Source of the DNA: Paraburkholderia fungorum | Lineage (GTDB): Bacteria; Pseudomonadota; Gammaproteobacteria; Burkholderiales; Burkholderiaceae | DNA length: 64,000 nt | Assembly: GCF_902833645.1 (NCBI RefSeq) | Contig: NZ_CADFGE010000004.1 | Span: 1-64,000, forward strand | Direction: 5' to 3' | Shown: positions 28,639-42,620 of the stretch, piece after piece | Layout of the letters: every line of letters starts with the position of its first letter | Position numbering within the stretch: position 1 is the first letter of the stretch | Program-made: the position numbers and the translations under genes | Notes under the pieces: model-generated | The model's database searches: none | The model's input: the letters and a program-made list of their open reading frames with translations, nothing else | What the model was told of the DNA's origin: nothing

Positions 28639-31467
28639 GTGCGACACGCACGCTCGTGTCCGACTGCTCCACGTTACGGAGCATCGACTAGAGGGTTATT
28701 GAGGCAACTCACCATGCCCTCCGTAGGCGGCCCCCTTGTGGGCCGCACTTTAAGAAGCAGATGCAACCTCTGGGAAGCATCCTTGTAGTGAAATTGGAAA
28801 CCGGAGCAATCAGCCGGGAACCTTGTTGCATGGGCCTGATTACCGTCAGGTCCCGCCCAGTCAGCGGCTTCACCTCCGCCGACAGGGCGGGGTGATGTTT
28901 GCAATTCCCTCGCCTTCAGGCAAGGGTTTCGCTAAACGATACGAGCGAAAAGCTCGGTGTGTCATTGTTCGACCTCGTTTGCTGGACGGCGAGGGTAGTG
29001 AACCTGCTGTACGACCAGCAGTAGCCTAGGAAGACATGCGTCACTGGCAACGGCGGCGTATGAAGCTCTTCTGACAATGTAGCCCCCGGAGGTTTCGGGC
29101 AGATTGGTTCCGCGAGGAGCGGTCTGGATACTCCTAGCAGCGAGGGGGTAAGGCGCTAGGCTGGCTGATAGGGTTAACGGAAGTGAACTGCTGATAAACC
29201 TCGTTAGCATTGTGTGCCAAAGCTGCTGATAGGCACTAACCAAAAGGTATGCGGTTGGATAGCCCGCTCGAATCTCGGGTTACGTCGTTCGTGATACCGC
29301 CGGGGAATAGGCAGAACCTAAGTCAGTCGTGTGACATGCCGGGAACGTGGTAAGCCTGTATGGTTGCCAGCGCAGTAAGGCTGGCAGGCGAACCGCAAGG
29401 GACGCTGTTGATTGTGCAGGTATGGGAGGACGGAAAAAGCGAAAGCCGGGCTGTAATGGTTCGGATAGGGGTTGGAACATCACCCCACGCGAAAGCGGGC
29501 AGACTTCCGTCTGGTCTACCGTCGCAAGACGGCTGACTACCCTCTGTAACTTGGTCAGATGCAGGTGCATGCGCCTGCATTGAGTTTTGTTGTTCCCCAG
29601 CGGGGTGTATCTACCCCGCTGGGGGAGATGCGCCTTCTGTCTGGGGACTTTTCCAGGTAGGAGAGCAGCATGAAAGTATCTGGTCGAAAGACCGGATCTG
29701 CGCTTTCCCGCGCGCCGGACAACTGGTACGCCGTAGATTGGCGACGGGTTGAGCGGAACGTGAGAGGGATGCAGATTCGAATTGCGAAGGCGACGCGGGA
29801 AGGTGACTGGCGTAGGGTGAAAGCCCTGCAACGGATGCTAACTCGCACGTTGTCTGCGAAGCTGTATGCGGTACGACGTGTTACGCAAAACCAGGGTGCG
29901 CGAACGGCTGGAGTCGATCGCGAGCTATGGGATTCGCCTGACAGCCGGTGGGAAGCCATCGGCGGGTTGAAGCGGCGCGGATACAAGCCTCTGCCATTAC
30001 GGAGAGTCTTTATCCCCAAGGCCAATGGGAAGGAGCGCCCTCTGGGCATTCCGACCATGCGGGACAGGGCGATGCAAGCTCTGCATCTGCTGGCTTTGGA
30101 GCCAGTATCGGAATCGACGAGTGACCTGAATTCCTACGGGTTCAGGCTAAATCGTTCGACAGCTGATGCGATGGCCCAAATCCGCGTTTGTATGTCCCAA
30201 GAGGCTTCTGCCAAATGGGTCCTCGAAGCGGATATCAAGGGATGCTTTGACCACATCAGTCATGACTGGTTGGAAAACAATGTCCTGATGGACAGAGTAA
30301 TCCTCCGGAAATGGTTGAAGGCTGGCCTGATTTATAAGGGGCAGCTACAGGCGACTGAGGCCGGTACGCCGCAGGGAGGCATCATCTCCCCAACGTTGGC
30401 AAACGTAACGCTAAATGGGCTGGAGCGAGAACTGGAAGTGCACCTCGGTGCAAAACTAGGGATCATGAAAGCTCGAAGGCTCAAAGTGAATGTGGTGCGG
30501 TACGCGGACGACTTTGTAATCACCGGCGACTCGCGTGAGTTGCTGGAGTGCGAGGTCCGACCTTGGGTAGAGGCATTCCTTGCGGTTCGGGGGCTGCAGT
30601 TATCGGAGGAGAAGACGCGGATCACTCACATTGACGACGGCTTCGATTTCCTTGGGTGGAATTTCCGAAAATACTCGGGAAAGATGCTCATCAAACCGAG
30701 CAAGAAGAACGCGAAAGCGTTCTACAGCAAGGTGGCGGAAACGATTCGCAGCAACAAGACGGTGAAGCAGGAGGAGATGATCCGACTGCTAAATCCAATG
30801 TTGCGCGGATGGGCGCAGTATCACCATCCGGTTACGGCCAAAAAGGCGTACACCCACATGGAGCATCTGGTGTTCCGGAGGCTCTGGTGGTGGTCCAAGC
30901 GGCGACATCCGCGAAAGAGCAGCAGTTGGGTGCGACAGAAGTACTTCCACTCAATCGACGCTCGACAGTGGGTGTTTGCGGTCCGGACGGTTCGAGATGA
31001 TGGCAGTTGGGGCCTGATGGAGTTGTACCAACTCAGCGGTACGGCGATCAGGAGACACAAGAAGATCCAAGGAGAATTCAATCCCTTTGATCCGAAGTGG
31101 GAGCAATATGGCGAGCAACTGCGGCAGACGCGTCTGTGGGATTCGATGCGCTACCGGAAACAGTGGGCAAAGCTGTACATGTCGCAGAGCGGGCTGTGTG
31201 CGCACTGCGGCTGTGCCTTGACGGACGAAACAGGCTGGCACGACCATCATCTGGAATATCGGATGCATGGCGGGTCAGACAAGTTGTCCAACCGGGTCTT
31301 GCTTCACCCGCACTGTCACCAGCAGGTACACGTTGGTAAACTTGTAGTAACTAAGCCGGTTCTGTCGTAGACAGAACTTTGTTTGTAGATTTGAGCCGTA
31401 TGCGGGGAAACTCGCACGTACGGTTCTCGGGGGGCCCGATCTTCGTAAGAAGGTCGGGCTACCCGAC
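28639..31467 (+). mobile_element. Group II intron in the secA leader
   Basis: A 2,829-bp self-splicing retroelement in the same direction as secA. Its 34-nt domain V (31393-31426) is canonical, with the AGC triad, a GAAA loop and the closing CGGTTC. Domain VI follows: stem 31434-31444/31449-31459 with a GTAA loop and a bulged A at 31461, the presumed branch point. It ends in CCGAC at 31467. The 5' end is set at GTGCG (28639), preceded by GATTCG (28633-28638), which pairs 6/6 with CGAATC (29269-29274) in a hairpin loop, as IBS1/EBS1 should. T29268 beside it can pair with A31468, the first 3'-exon base. The 5' end is less certain than the 3' end. Confidence 0.88.
29670..31370 (+). CDS. ltrA: Group II intron-encoded reverse transcriptase/maturase with HNH endonuclease
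   Basis: A 566-residue multifunctional protein in intron domain IV. The RT domain has [46 protein letters not shown] and the catalytic YADD at 278-281. A maturase (X) domain follows ([14 protein letters not shown]). The C terminus is an HNH endonuclease with C510-x2-C513, HDHH and HPHCHQ. All catalytic residues are intact, so the element may still be mobile. TAGGAGAG lies 5 nt before the ATG. The protein would promote splicing and retrohoming. Confidence 0.94.
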   Translation: MKVSGRKTGSALSRAPDNWYAVDWRRVERNVRGMQIRIAKATREGDWRRVKALQRMLTRTLSAKLYAVRRVTQNQGARTAGVDRELWDSPDSRWEAIGGLKRRGYKPLPLRRVFIPKANGKERPLGIPTMRDRAMQALHLLALEPVSESTSDLNSYGFRLNRSTADAMAQIRVCMSQEASAKWVLEADIKGCFDHISHDWLENNVLMDRVILRKWLKAGLIYKGQLQATEAGTPQGGIISPTLANVTLNGLERELEVHLGAKLGIMKARRLKVNVVRYADDFVITGDSRELLECEVRPWVEAFLAVRGLQLSEEKTRITHIDDGFDFLGWNFRKYSGKMLIKPSKKNAKAFYSKVAETIRSNKTVKQEEMIRLLNPMLRGWAQYHHPVTAKKAYTHMEHLVFRRLWWWSKRRHPRKSSSWVRQKYFHSIDARQWVFAVRTVRDDGSWGLMELYQLSGTAIRRHKKIQGEFNPFDPKWEQYGEQLRQTRLWDSMRYRKQWAKLYMSQSGLCAHCGCALTDETGWHDHHLEYRMHGGSDKLSNRVLLHPHCHQQVHVGKLVVTKPVLS

Positions 31468-31570
31468 AATTCACTCTTGGACTAAGCCGCCGAGGCCCTT
31501 CCGACCCCGGAGCGCACGTGCCTCACCGCACGCGCGAACCAGCCGAAGCCGCGACGCAGACACCGATCCG

Positions 31571-34381
<2,811 letters not shown>

Positions 34382-34386
34382 TGGCG

Positions 34387-34420
34387 GAAGCGGCGCGCTT
34401 TAAGCGCGCCGCTTCGTTTT
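34387..34420 (+). terminator. Terminator after secA
   Basis: A perfect 12-bp GC-rich stem (GAAGCGGCGCGC 34387-34398, GCGCGCCGCTTC 34404-34415) with a 5-nt loop and GTTTT after it, 5 bp past the secA stop. Confidence 0.88.
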
Positions 34421-34532
34421 ACCCAGTGCTTTGCTGGTGATTTCGCGGTGGTTCGGCAACGCGCTCGAACCATCAGTTTCCGTTTCCATCGATGCCGGCG
34501 CTTGCCGGCATTTTCTTCGACAGGTCGCGACC

Positions 34533-35774
34533 ATGGCTGTCAATTTCCCTTCGATCGATCCCGCTCAACTCCACCCCGTCGCCGGCGTCACGCTGGGCTG
34601 GGCAGAGGCGAATATCCGCAAACCGAACCGCAAGGACGTGCTGGTCATCTCCGTGGGCGATGGCGCGACAGTAGGCGGCGTGTTCACGCAGAATCGCTTT
34701 TGTGCCGCGCCCGTCACCGTGTGCCGTGAGAATCTGGAGCGTGTACGGCAGGGCGGCAAGCCGATTCGCGCGCTGGTGATCAACACCGGCAACGCGAACG
34801 CAGGCACGGGCGAACCCGGCCTCGTCGCTGCACGCGAAACCTGCGCCGAACTCGCGCGTCTCGCGGACATCGCGCCGGAGCAGGTTTTGCCGTTTTCGAC
34901 GGGCGTGATTCTGGAACCACTGCCGGTCGATCGTCTGAAGGCGGGGCTGCCCGCTGCGCTGGCAAACCGCCAGGAAGCCAACTGGTACGACGCCGCCCAG
35001 GCGATCATGACCACGGACACGCTGCCGAAAGCCGTCTCGCGCCAGGTCACGGTCGAGGGGCACACGGTCACGCTCACCGGCATCAGCAAGGGCGCCGGCA
35101 TGATCAAGCCGAACATGGCGACCATGCTCGGTTTCCTCGCGTTCGACGCTGCTGTCGCGCAACCGGTGCTCGACGCATTGGTCAAGCACGTGGCGGACCG
35201 CTCGTTCAACTGCATTACGATCGACGGCGATACATCGACCAACGATTCTTTCATCCTGATCGCTTCGGGCAAATCGAGCCTGCCGGCGATCACGTCCACC
35301 GATTCGCCCGCTTATGCAGCGCTGCGCGACGCGGTGACCGAAGTCGCCCAGACCCTTGCGCAACTGATCGTGCGCGACGGCGAAGGTGCGACCAAATTCA
35401 TGACCGTGCATGTGGAAGGCGGCTCGAGCGCCGGCGAATGCCGCCAGATCGCTTATGCGATCGGGCATTCGCCGCTCGTGAAGACGGCTTTCTATGCATC
35501 GGATCCGAATCTCGGCCGCATTCTCGCGGCCATCGGCTATGCCGGCGTGGACGATCTCGACGTCGGCAAGATCGATCTGTATCTGGACGACGTGCTGGTC
35601 GCCACTGCCGGCGGCCGCAATCCGGCCTACCGCGAGGAAGATGGCCAGCGCGTCATGAAGAAGAGCGAGATCGGCATTCGCGTCGTACTCGGCCGCGGCA
35701 ATGCGCAAGCCACGATCTGGACTTGCGATCTGTCGCACGACTACGTGAGCATCAACGCCGACTATCGTTCGTAA
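34533..35774 (+). CDS. argJ: Bifunctional ornithine acetyltransferase / N-acetylglutamate synthase
   Basis: A 413-residue enzyme of the cyclic arginine pathway. [11 protein letters not shown] contains the conserved Ala-Thr autocleavage site; the new N-terminal Thr of the beta chain is the nucleophile. Other family segments are [11 protein letters not shown] and [10 protein letters not shown]. The ATG at 34533 is preferred over an upstream in-frame codon because family proteins begin just ahead of the FPSI/AGV segment. Whether it is monofunctional or bifunctional cannot be seen; it is bifunctional in most proteobacteria. Confidence 0.94.
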   Translation: MAVNFPSIDPAQLHPVAGVTLGWAEANIRKPNRKDVLVISVGDGATVGGVFTQNRFCAAPVTVCRENLERVRQGGKPIRALVINTGNANAGTGEPGLVAARETCAELARLADIAPEQVLPFSTGVILEPLPVDRLKAGLPAALANRQEANWYDAAQAIMTTDTLPKAVSRQVTVEGHTVTLTGISKGAGMIKPNMATMLGFLAFDAAVAQPVLDALVKHVADRSFNCITIDGDTSTNDSFILIASGKSSLPAITSTDSPAYAALRDAVTEVAQTLAQLIVRDGEGATKFMTVHVEGGSSAGECRQIAYAIGHSPLVKTAFYASDPNLGRILAAIGYAGVDDLDVGKIDLYLDDVLVATAGGRNPAYREEDGQRVMKKSEIGIRVVLGRGNAQATIWTCDLSHDYVSINADYRS

Positions 35775-35816
35775 CCAGGTTCATTACGCGGCGTTTTGGC
35801 CGCTTATCTCCCAGCC

Positions 35817-36686
35817 ATGGACAAACTCGAACAGTTTCTGACCCGGGCCGAAGCCGTGCTCGTTCGCCTTGAAGCGATGCTTCCGCCTGCCCAACCCGAG
35901 ATCGACTGGTCGGCGGCGGTCGCCTTTCGCTGGCGCAAACGCCAGGGGCGCGGCTATTTGCAGCCGGTTCCGGCCATCTCGTCGATCACGCTCGACGATC
36001 TGCAAAACATCGATCGCCAGAAGGGGTTGATCGAGCAGAACACGCGTCAGTTCGTACACAAGCAGCCGGCTAACAACGTGCTGCTGACCGGTGCGCGCGG
36101 CACGGGCAAGTCGTCGCTGATCAAAGCTTGCCTGAACGCCTATGCAAAGGACGGGCTGCGCCTGATCGAAGTGGACAAAGACGATTTGCACGATCTGGGC
36201 GATATCGTCGATCTGATCGCGCAACGACCGGAGCGCTTCGTGGTGTTCTGCGACGACCTGTCGTTCGAAGACGGCGAGTCGGGCTACAAGGCGTTGAAGG
36301 TCGCGCTCGACGGCTCGATCGCCGCGCAGTCGGACAACGTGCTGATCTACGCAACGTCGAACCGCCGCCATCTGTTGCCCGAGTACATGAGCGACAACGA
36401 GACGTACAAGCACACGTCCGACGGCGAGATTCATCCGGGCGAACTGGTCGAAGAAAAGATCTCGCTGTCCGAGCGCTTCGGCTTGTGGGTTAGCTTCTAT
36501 CCGTTCAAGCAGGACGACTATCTGTCGATCATCGGTCACTGGCTGCGCCATTTTGGCTGCGACGACGCGGAAGTCGAGGCGGCGCGCGGCGATGCGCTGG
36601 TTTGGGCGCTGGAGCGCGGGTCCCGCTCGGGGCGCGTCGCGTGGCAATTCGCGCGCGACTGGTCTGGCCGGAAGACCCCGGCATGA
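35817..36686 (+). CDS. AAA-type ATP-binding protein, DUF815 family
   Basis: A 289-residue predicted ATPase. The Walker A motif GARGTGKSS lies near residue 94 and the Walker B-like FVVFCDDLSFE near 142; YATSNRRHLLPEYM is a sensor-1-like segment typical of DUF815. The biological role of this family is not established. The ATG at 35817 is preferred to a TTG at 35796. It overlaps the following Nudix gene by 4 bp, which suggests translational coupling. Confidence 0.82.
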   Translation: MDKLEQFLTRAEAVLVRLEAMLPPAQPEIDWSAAVAFRWRKRQGRGYLQPVPAISSITLDDLQNIDRQKGLIEQNTRQFVHKQPANNVLLTGARGTGKSSLIKACLNAYAKDGLRLIEVDKDDLHDLGDIVDLIAQRPERFVVFCDDLSFEDGESGYKALKVALDGSIAAQSDNVLIYATSNRRHLLPEYMSDNETYKHTSDGEIHPGELVEEKISLSERFGLWVSFYPFKQDDYLSIIGHWLRHFGCDDAEVEAARGDALVWALERGSRSGRVAWQFARDWSGRKTPA

Positions 36687-37105
36687 GCGACGCGCAGAAG
36701 AACGCGGCTGGCCGCCCGGTGACCGAGGTGGCCGTGGGCGTGCTGGTTCAGTCCGATGGACACTATCTGCTGGCGCAGCGGCCGGCCGGCAAGCCGTACG
36801 AAGGCTATTGGGAGTTTCCGGGTGGCAAGCTGGAGCCGGGCGAATCGGTCGAGGCCGCGCTAGCCCGTGAGTTGCACGAGGAACTAGGGATCGACGTCAA
36901 GGTGAGTCATCTTTGGCGCACGCTCGAGCACGACTACCCGCATGCCTATGTGCGACTGTTTTTTTGCAAAGTGACGGAGTGGACCGGCGCGCCGCACGGC
37001 CGCGAAGGCCAGGCATTTGTCTGGCAGACACTGCCGGCGACAGTTTCACCGTTGTTGCCGGCGGCGATTCCCGTACTGGAATGGCTCGCGGCTGAAAAGA
37101 ACTAG
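36683..37105 (+). CDS. mutT: Nudix hydrolase, MutT-like
   Basis: A 140-residue Nudix protein. The box begins GGKLEPGESVEAA and ends RELHEELGI, matching Gx5Ex7REUxEExGU in full. The pattern AVGVLVQSDGHYLLAQRPAGKPYEGYWEF is typical of MutT, which hydrolyses 8-oxo-dGTP. Exact substrate is inferred. A G-rich hairpin without T tract (37126-37151) follows the gene. Confidence 0.85.
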   Translation: MSDAQKNAAGRPVTEVAVGVLVQSDGHYLLAQRPAGKPYEGYWEFPGGKLEPGESVEAALARELHEELGIDVKVSHLWRTLEHDYPHAYVRLFFCKVTEWTGAPHGREGQAFVWQTLPATVSPLLPAAIPVLEWLAAEKN

Positions 37106-37186
37106 GAAGATGGCGCGCGGCTGCCGGCGGCGCTGCGTGAGCAGCGTCGCCCGGGAGAGAGCGGCATTGCTGCGCGCCTACACTGC

Positions 37187-37384
37187 TTAATGCGGGTTGT
37201 AGTCTCCACCAGGTGATTCATCTGACGGCGTTTCTTCATCCGTGCCGCCTATCCTGTACTTCTCAGCGGCCCAGGCGCCGAGATCGATCTGCTTGCAGCG
37301 GTCGGAGCAGAATGGGCGGAAGCGGTTTTCAGGGGTCCAGCGGACGTCCTTTCCGCAAGTGGGGCATTTGACGACGGTAGGCAT
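37187..37384 (-). CDS. yacG: DNA gyrase inhibitor YacG
   Basis: A 65-residue zinc protein. [12 protein letters not shown] and [17 protein letters not shown] supply the four-cysteine zinc site (CxxC...CxxxC) and the conserved LGxWA segment of YacG, which inhibits gyrase by binding GyrB in E. coli. The tail is acidic and disordered. It follows zapD on the same strand, as in E. coli (coaE-zapD-yacG). Confidence 0.93.
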   Translation of the reverse strand: MPTVVKCPTCGKDVRWTPENRFRPFCSDRCKQIDLGAWAAEKYRIGGTDEETPSDESPGGDYNPH

Positions 37385-37486
37385 ACGGTCAGGCGGGCGA
37401 TCGGAAGCGGAACAAGTAACGAATATAGGGGCATTTTTCGCCGCTTTAAAGGCGTAGCCCCACGGTTCGGTTCTAAAGGGCGGATC

Positions 37487-38287
<801 letters not shown>

Positions 38288-38452
38288 CTAATGCCGTGAG
38301 ACTACCCTAGCAATCACGCACTTTTTCAGCGCGCTTTCGCAATTTTTTTCACGTGTTTCGAGTGGTTTTCGGAGCGCTTCGGCTCGCGTGCCGCCGCAAA
38401 GTTCAACAAAACTGTGTGTTCGGTACACCGCGGCCCATCACGGCCCGTGCGC

Positions 38453-39055
38453 TTATGCAGCGGTCAGTGCCAGATAGGCGCGATGCTGCGCGTCGACCTG
38501 CGCCTTGACCGCATCCAGCGGCGCGTTGTCGTTGTTGATGATGTCGTCGGCTGCGGCGAGGCGCGCTTCGCGCGTTGCCTGGCGGGCGATGATCGCGAGA
38601 ACCTGTTCCCGGCTGAACCCGTTGCGGCTCATCACGCGCGCGATTTGCGTCTCGACGCTGCAATCGACCGTCAGCACACGGTTCACGCGCGTTCTCCAGT
38701 TGCCCGACTCCACCAGCAGCGGTACGACCACGATCACGTATGGCCCTTGCGCTTCACGCTGTTCGCGTTCGGTCTCCGCACGGATCAACGGATGCGTAAT
38801 GCCTTCGAGGCGTTTGCGGGCACCGTCGTCGCTGAACACCAGCGTGCGCATGCGGGCGCGGTCGAGCGAGCCATCCGCGGCAACGAACGAATCGCCGAAC
38901 TCCGCGGCGATCTGGGGCATTGCGATGCCGTGCGGCGCCGTAATGCGGTGCGCAACCACGTCGGTGTCGACAAGCGGTACGCCGTGCGCAGCGAACAGGT
39001 CGGCCACAGTGGATTTACCGCTGCCGATGCCGCCGGTCAGTCCCACAACAAACAT
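38453..39055 (-). CDS. coaE: Dephospho-CoA kinase
   Basis: A 200-residue P-loop kinase for the last step of coenzyme A synthesis. [17 protein letters not shown] is the P loop, [11 protein letters not shown] the conserved substrate region and [12 protein letters not shown] the lid. Start lies 3 nt after the pilD stop, so it is probably cotranscribed with pilBCD. Confidence 0.95.
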   Translation of the reverse strand: MFVVGLTGGIGSGKSTVADLFAAHGVPLVDTDVVAHRITAPHGIAMPQIAAEFGDSFVAADGSLDRARMRTLVFSDDGARKRLEGITHPLIRAETEREQREAQGPYVIVVVPLLVESGNWRTRVNRVLTVDCSVETQIARVMSRNGFSREQVLAIIARQATREARLAAADDIINNDNAPLDAVKAQVDAQHRAYLALTAA

Positions 39056-39058
39056 GCT

Positions 39059-40000
39059 TCAGCCTCCCAAGGCCAGATAAAGCGGTGTGCCGAGAAACAG
39101 CGTAACAGCACCGCCCGCTGCGAGAAATGGCCCGAACGGCAGCGGCTCTTCAAAGCGCATGCGACCGCGCCATGTCGCCGCGAGGCCGACCACGGCACCG
39201 GTTACCGCCGCGATCAGGATGATCTGCGGAAGCGCTGCCCAGCCAAGCCATGCGCCGAGCGCAGCCAGCAGTTTGAAGTCACCATAACCCATCCCTTCAA
39301 TGCCGCGCACCAGCCGGAACAGCCAATGCACGGCCCACAGCACGAGATAGCCGAAGATCGCGCCCAGCACGGCATCGTGGAGGCTTGCGAACACACCGTT
39401 GAAATTCACGATCAGGCCGGCCCACAGGAGCGGCAGCGTCATCGAGTCCGGCAGCAGATGCGTGTCGATGTCGATCGCGCTCATTGCCAGCAGCGCGGCG
39501 CATAGTCCGAAGGCGGCGAGTGCCGTGCCGGTCGGCCCATACAGTGCGAGCGCCCCTGCCGCGAAGGCTGCGGTGGCGATTTCGAGCAGCGGGTAGCGCA
39601 GGCTGATGCGAGTTTTGCACGCGGAGCAGCGTCCGCGTAACAGCAGGTAGCTCAGCACCGGCAGGTTTTCCCATGCGCTGAGCACGTGGTCGCAGTGCGG
39701 GCATGCGCTGCGTGGCACCCACAGGTTGTAGCGGGCGGGTAGGCCGTCGTTTTCAAGCGGTTGTTCGGTGGCCTCGCTGACCTCTTCGCGCCACGCGCGC
39801 TCCAGCATGATCGGCACGCGGTGCACCACCACGTTCAGGAAGCTGCCGATCACCAGGCCGAATACGATTGCGAATGCAATTTGCAGGCCTTCGGGCAAGC
39901 TGCCGAACGCGAGTTCGAGCCCCGTTGCCAAGTGGCCGGACAACAGACCCGAAAGCAGGCTGGAAGAGGTATCTGACACGAGCGGAATGGTGGCCTGCAT
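39059..40000 (-). CDS. pilD: Prepilin leader peptidase / N-methyltransferase PilD
   Basis: A 313-residue polytopic membrane aspartic protease that cleaves and N-methylates type IV prepilins. Two catalytic aspartates lie in SAIDIDTHLLPD and GYGDFKLLA. The N-terminal zinc-type cysteines are seen as CPHCDH and CSACKT. It follows pilC by 28 bp. It could equally serve a type II secretion system elsewhere in the genome. Confidence 0.94.
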   Translation of the reverse strand: MQATIPLVSDTSSSLLSGLLSGHLATGLELAFGSLPEGLQIAFAIVFGLVIGSFLNVVVHRVPIMLERAWREEVSEATEQPLENDGLPARYNLWVPRSACPHCDHVLSAWENLPVLSYLLLRGRCSACKTRISLRYPLLEIATAAFAAGALALYGPTGTALAAFGLCAALLAMSAIDIDTHLLPDSMTLPLLWAGLIVNFNGVFASLHDAVLGAIFGYLVLWAVHWLFRLVRGIEGMGYGDFKLLAALGAWLGWAALPQIILIAAVTGAVVGLAATWRGRMRFEEPLPFGPFLAAGGAVTLFLGTPLYLALGG

Positions 40001-40028
40001 ATAAAAAGGGTGGGATGCGGCTGCGATG

Positions 40029-41255
40029 CTACACCACGTTGCCGAGTTGAATAATGGGAAGATACATCGCGATCACGAGGCCACCGACCAGCGTACCCAG
40101 CACGATGATGACAAGGGGCTCGCACAGACCCGAAAGCGTGCCGATCTTTTCGTCTACCTGACGATCGGCGAGCGACGCCACATCGATCAGCATGGTGTCG
40201 AGCGCTCCGGACTCCTCGGCAACCGCGACCGGTTGCACGACCTCAGGCGGAAAGCAGTGCGCTGCTCGCATTGCCGCGGCCAGCCGCTCGCCGCGCCGCA
40301 ACCGCGCGGCAATCTCTACCGTGGCACGGTCGAAGAAAGCGTTGCCGGTGGCGTGAGTGAGTGAGTCGAACGCGTCCGCGAGTGGTGTGCCGGCTGAGAG
40401 CAAAGTGCCCAGCGCGCGACTCCAGCGCGCCGCGCACAAGGTCCGAAGCAATGGACCGGCGATCGGGATTGTCAGCGATGTGCGCGCGAACCGGATGCGC
40501 GCCGCTTCGGAACGTCGTAACAGAAATGTCACAGCCGACCCTGTTGCGACGGTCACCGCGACCAGAGGAATGCTCCAACGCGCGGCGCCTGCGGACAAAG
40601 CCAGCACGAACTGTGTTGGTGCGGGCAGCTTCGCCCCGAAGCCATCGAAGATCTGCTTGAAGGTGGGGACGACCCAGATCAGCAGCGCCGCGGTAATCGC
40701 TATGGCGAGTAACAGGATGGCGACCGGATAGGTCAGCGCCGCGCGCACCTTGGCCCGCTGCGCGGCGGCGCGTTCGCGGTCGTCGGCGAGCCGGGCGAGG
40801 ATCGTTGGCAATGCGCCGGCCGCTTCGCCAACCTCGACGAGCTGACAGTACAAGGCATTGAACTGCGCCGGATGCCGCTGCAATGCCGCTGAGAACCGCA
40901 GGCCGCTGGTGATATCGCGCGCCAGCGCGCCGACGATTCGGGGCATGCCTTGCCGGGGCGAACCTTGCGCTTGCGCCAGCAGTTCCAGCGAGGGGGCGAG
41001 GGGCAAACCGGCGCGCAACAGGCTGGCAAGCTGGCGGGTGAATATCGTCACGTCGTTGGCGCGAGTTTTGGGGCGTGGTGCCGGCCCGCGAGCCGCCAGT
41101 TCGACGATGAACAGATTGTCGCGCTTGAGCATCGCGCGCGCGGCGCTGGCATCTGGCGCCACGAGTGCGCCACTTTGTTGCATGCCGTTGACGTCGACAC
41201 CGCGCCATCTGAAGCGCAAATCGGCGGCTGACTGAGTAGGCGCGGCGGTGCTCAT
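40029..41255 (-). CDS. pilC: Type IV pilus inner-membrane platform protein PilC
   Basis: A 408-residue GspF/PilC protein with two repeated T2SSF domains and three transmembrane segments (two close to residues 172-192 and 220-245, one at the C terminus near 380-400). FTRQLASLLRAGLPLAPSLE is the typical N-terminal signature. Its start overlaps the pilB stop by 4 bp. Confidence 0.92.
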   Translation of the reverse strand: MSTAAPTQSAADLRFRWRGVDVNGMQQSGALVAPDASAARAMLKRDNLFIVELAARGPAPRPKTRANDVTIFTRQLASLLRAGLPLAPSLELLAQAQGSPRQGMPRIVGALARDITSGLRFSAALQRHPAQFNALYCQLVEVGEAAGALPTILARLADDRERAAAQRAKVRAALTYPVAILLLAIAITAALLIWVVPTFKQIFDGFGAKLPAPTQFVLALSAGAARWSIPLVAVTVATGSAVTFLLRRSEAARIRFARTSLTIPIAGPLLRTLCAARWSRALGTLLSAGTPLADAFDSLTHATGNAFFDRATVEIAARLRRGERLAAAMRAAHCFPPEVVQPVAVAEESGALDTMLIDVASLADRQVDEKIGTLSGLCEPLVIIVLGTLVGGLVIAMYLPIIQLGNVV

Positions 41256-42559
41256 GCGACCTCGGTGGCGGCCAGCGCTTCAGAAAGGCTCGTCGTGCCG
41301 TCGCGCACACGCGCCAAGGCCGCGTCGCGCAAGGTGGCGACATGCTCAGCTTGTGCGAGCCGAGCCAACTCCAGGGTGCCCGCGCGTGCCACGATCAGCT
41401 CGCGCATCGCATCCGAGACAGGCATCACCTGGTGAACCCCGACGCGGCCGCGGTAGCCGATACCGTGGCAAGCGGAGCATCCGGCGGCGCCGAATGGTTG
41501 CCAGCCGTCGAGGTGCTCGTCGGCGAAGCCCGCTGCTCGCAGCGCCGCTGCCGATTGCGGCGCGGGGGCGCGGCACGCCACGCACAGCCGCCGCACCAGC
41601 CGCTGGGCCGTCACCATCTTTAGCGCGGCGGCCAGGTTGTACGGCTCGACGCCGATGTCGATCAGACGCGCGACGGCAGCAGGCGCGTCGTTCGTGTGCA
41701 AGGTGGACAGGACGAGGTGGCCGGTCTGCGCCGCCTTTACGGCGACGTCGGCGGTTTCGTCGTCGCGGATTTCGCCCACCATGATCACATCGGGGTCCTG
41801 ACGGAGGAACGCGCGCAGCGCCAGCGCGAATGTCAGGCCGGCCTTTTCCCGCACACTCACCTGGTTGATCCCTGCCAATTGAATTTCCGCCGGATCTTCT
41901 ACTGAGCACAGATTGCGTGCCTCGTCGTTGAGCATATGCAGGAAGCAGTACAACGACAGCGTCTTGCCGCTGCCGGTGGGCCCGGTGACGAGCACGAGGC
42001 CGTGCGGCGCGCGAATCGCCGCATCGACTGCTGCACGTTGCTTTGGATCGAGGCCCAATGAGTCGAGCGAAAGATCCGCGGGCAACGCGTCGAGTCTGCG
42101 CAGCACCAGCTTTTCTCCGAACAAGGTGGGCAGCGAGTTGACGCGGTAGTCTTCGACGCGGCCTGGCGAGGTGGCAAGACGCAGCCGGCCGTCCTGCGGT
42201 ACGCGCCGCTCGGCGATATCCATGCGCGCCAGTACTTTCACCCGCGTGATGAATGCGTCGCGCAGATGCGCAGGGGGTGGGGGGATTTCGTGCAGCACGC
42301 CGTCGATGCGCAAACGCATGCGCCAGCCACGCTCGGCCGGTTCGATGTGCAGGTCCGATGCGTTACGGCGGGTTGCCTCCTGCAACGTATCGGTTAGCAG
42401 GCGTACCGCAGGCGCGCTGTCGGAATCGGTGGGGCCGGGCTCAAGCCTCGTGCCGACAGCGGCGTTGGCCGTAAAGCCGTTGGCCCTGGGTTTGAGTGAG
42501 CCTTCGCTATCGGCGGCAATCGCCCGCAGCGACGCCGCTTGTTGAAAAGAATCTTGCAT
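41252..42559 (-). CDS. pilB: Type IV pilus extension ATPase PilB (short form)
   Basis: A 435-residue GspE/PilB hexameric ATPase. Walker A GPTGSGKT is near residues 193-200, the Asp box near 215-230 and Walker B in PDVIMVGEIRDDETA. The tetracysteine zinc motif (CVAC ... CSACHG) is present. It is about 130 residues shorter than Pseudomonas PilB (566): the N-terminal MshEN/GSPII_E_N domain is missing or reduced to about 50 residues. Gene order pilB-pilC-pilD with no pilin gene nearby. Confidence 0.9.
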   Translation of the reverse strand: MQDSFQQAASLRAIAADSEGSLKPRANGFTANAAVGTRLEPGPTDSDSAPAVRLLTDTLQEATRRNASDLHIEPAERGWRMRLRIDGVLHEIPPPPAHLRDAFITRVKVLARMDIAERRVPQDGRLRLATSPGRVEDYRVNSLPTLFGEKLVLRRLDALPADLSLDSLGLDPKQRAAVDAAIRAPHGLVLVTGPTGSGKTLSLYCFLHMLNDEARNLCSVEDPAEIQLAGINQVSVREKAGLTFALALRAFLRQDPDVIMVGEIRDDETADVAVKAAQTGHLVLSTLHTNDAPAAVARLIDIGVEPYNLAAALKMVTAQRLVRRLCVACRAPAPQSAAALRAAGFADEHLDGWQPFGAAGCSACHGIGYRGRVGVHQVMPVSDAMRELIVARAGTLELARLAQAEHVATLRDAALARVRDGTTSLSEALAATEVA

Positions 42560-42620
42560 GAGAGACCGGTGACAAGCCGCCTGTAGAACACGACGACCCC
42601 ATCATCCGGGAAGGCCGCGG

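Noticed and set aside
28957..28961. GTGTG as an alternative 5' end of the group II intron
   Set aside because: The preceding hexamer AGCTCG has no complementary hairpin loop downstream, unlike GATTCG before 28639, although the resulting size would be more typical.
29280..30058. Minus-strand open frames in the intron (for example 29555-30058)
   Set aside because: They overlap the ribozyme and the maturase start in antisense and have no family resemblance.
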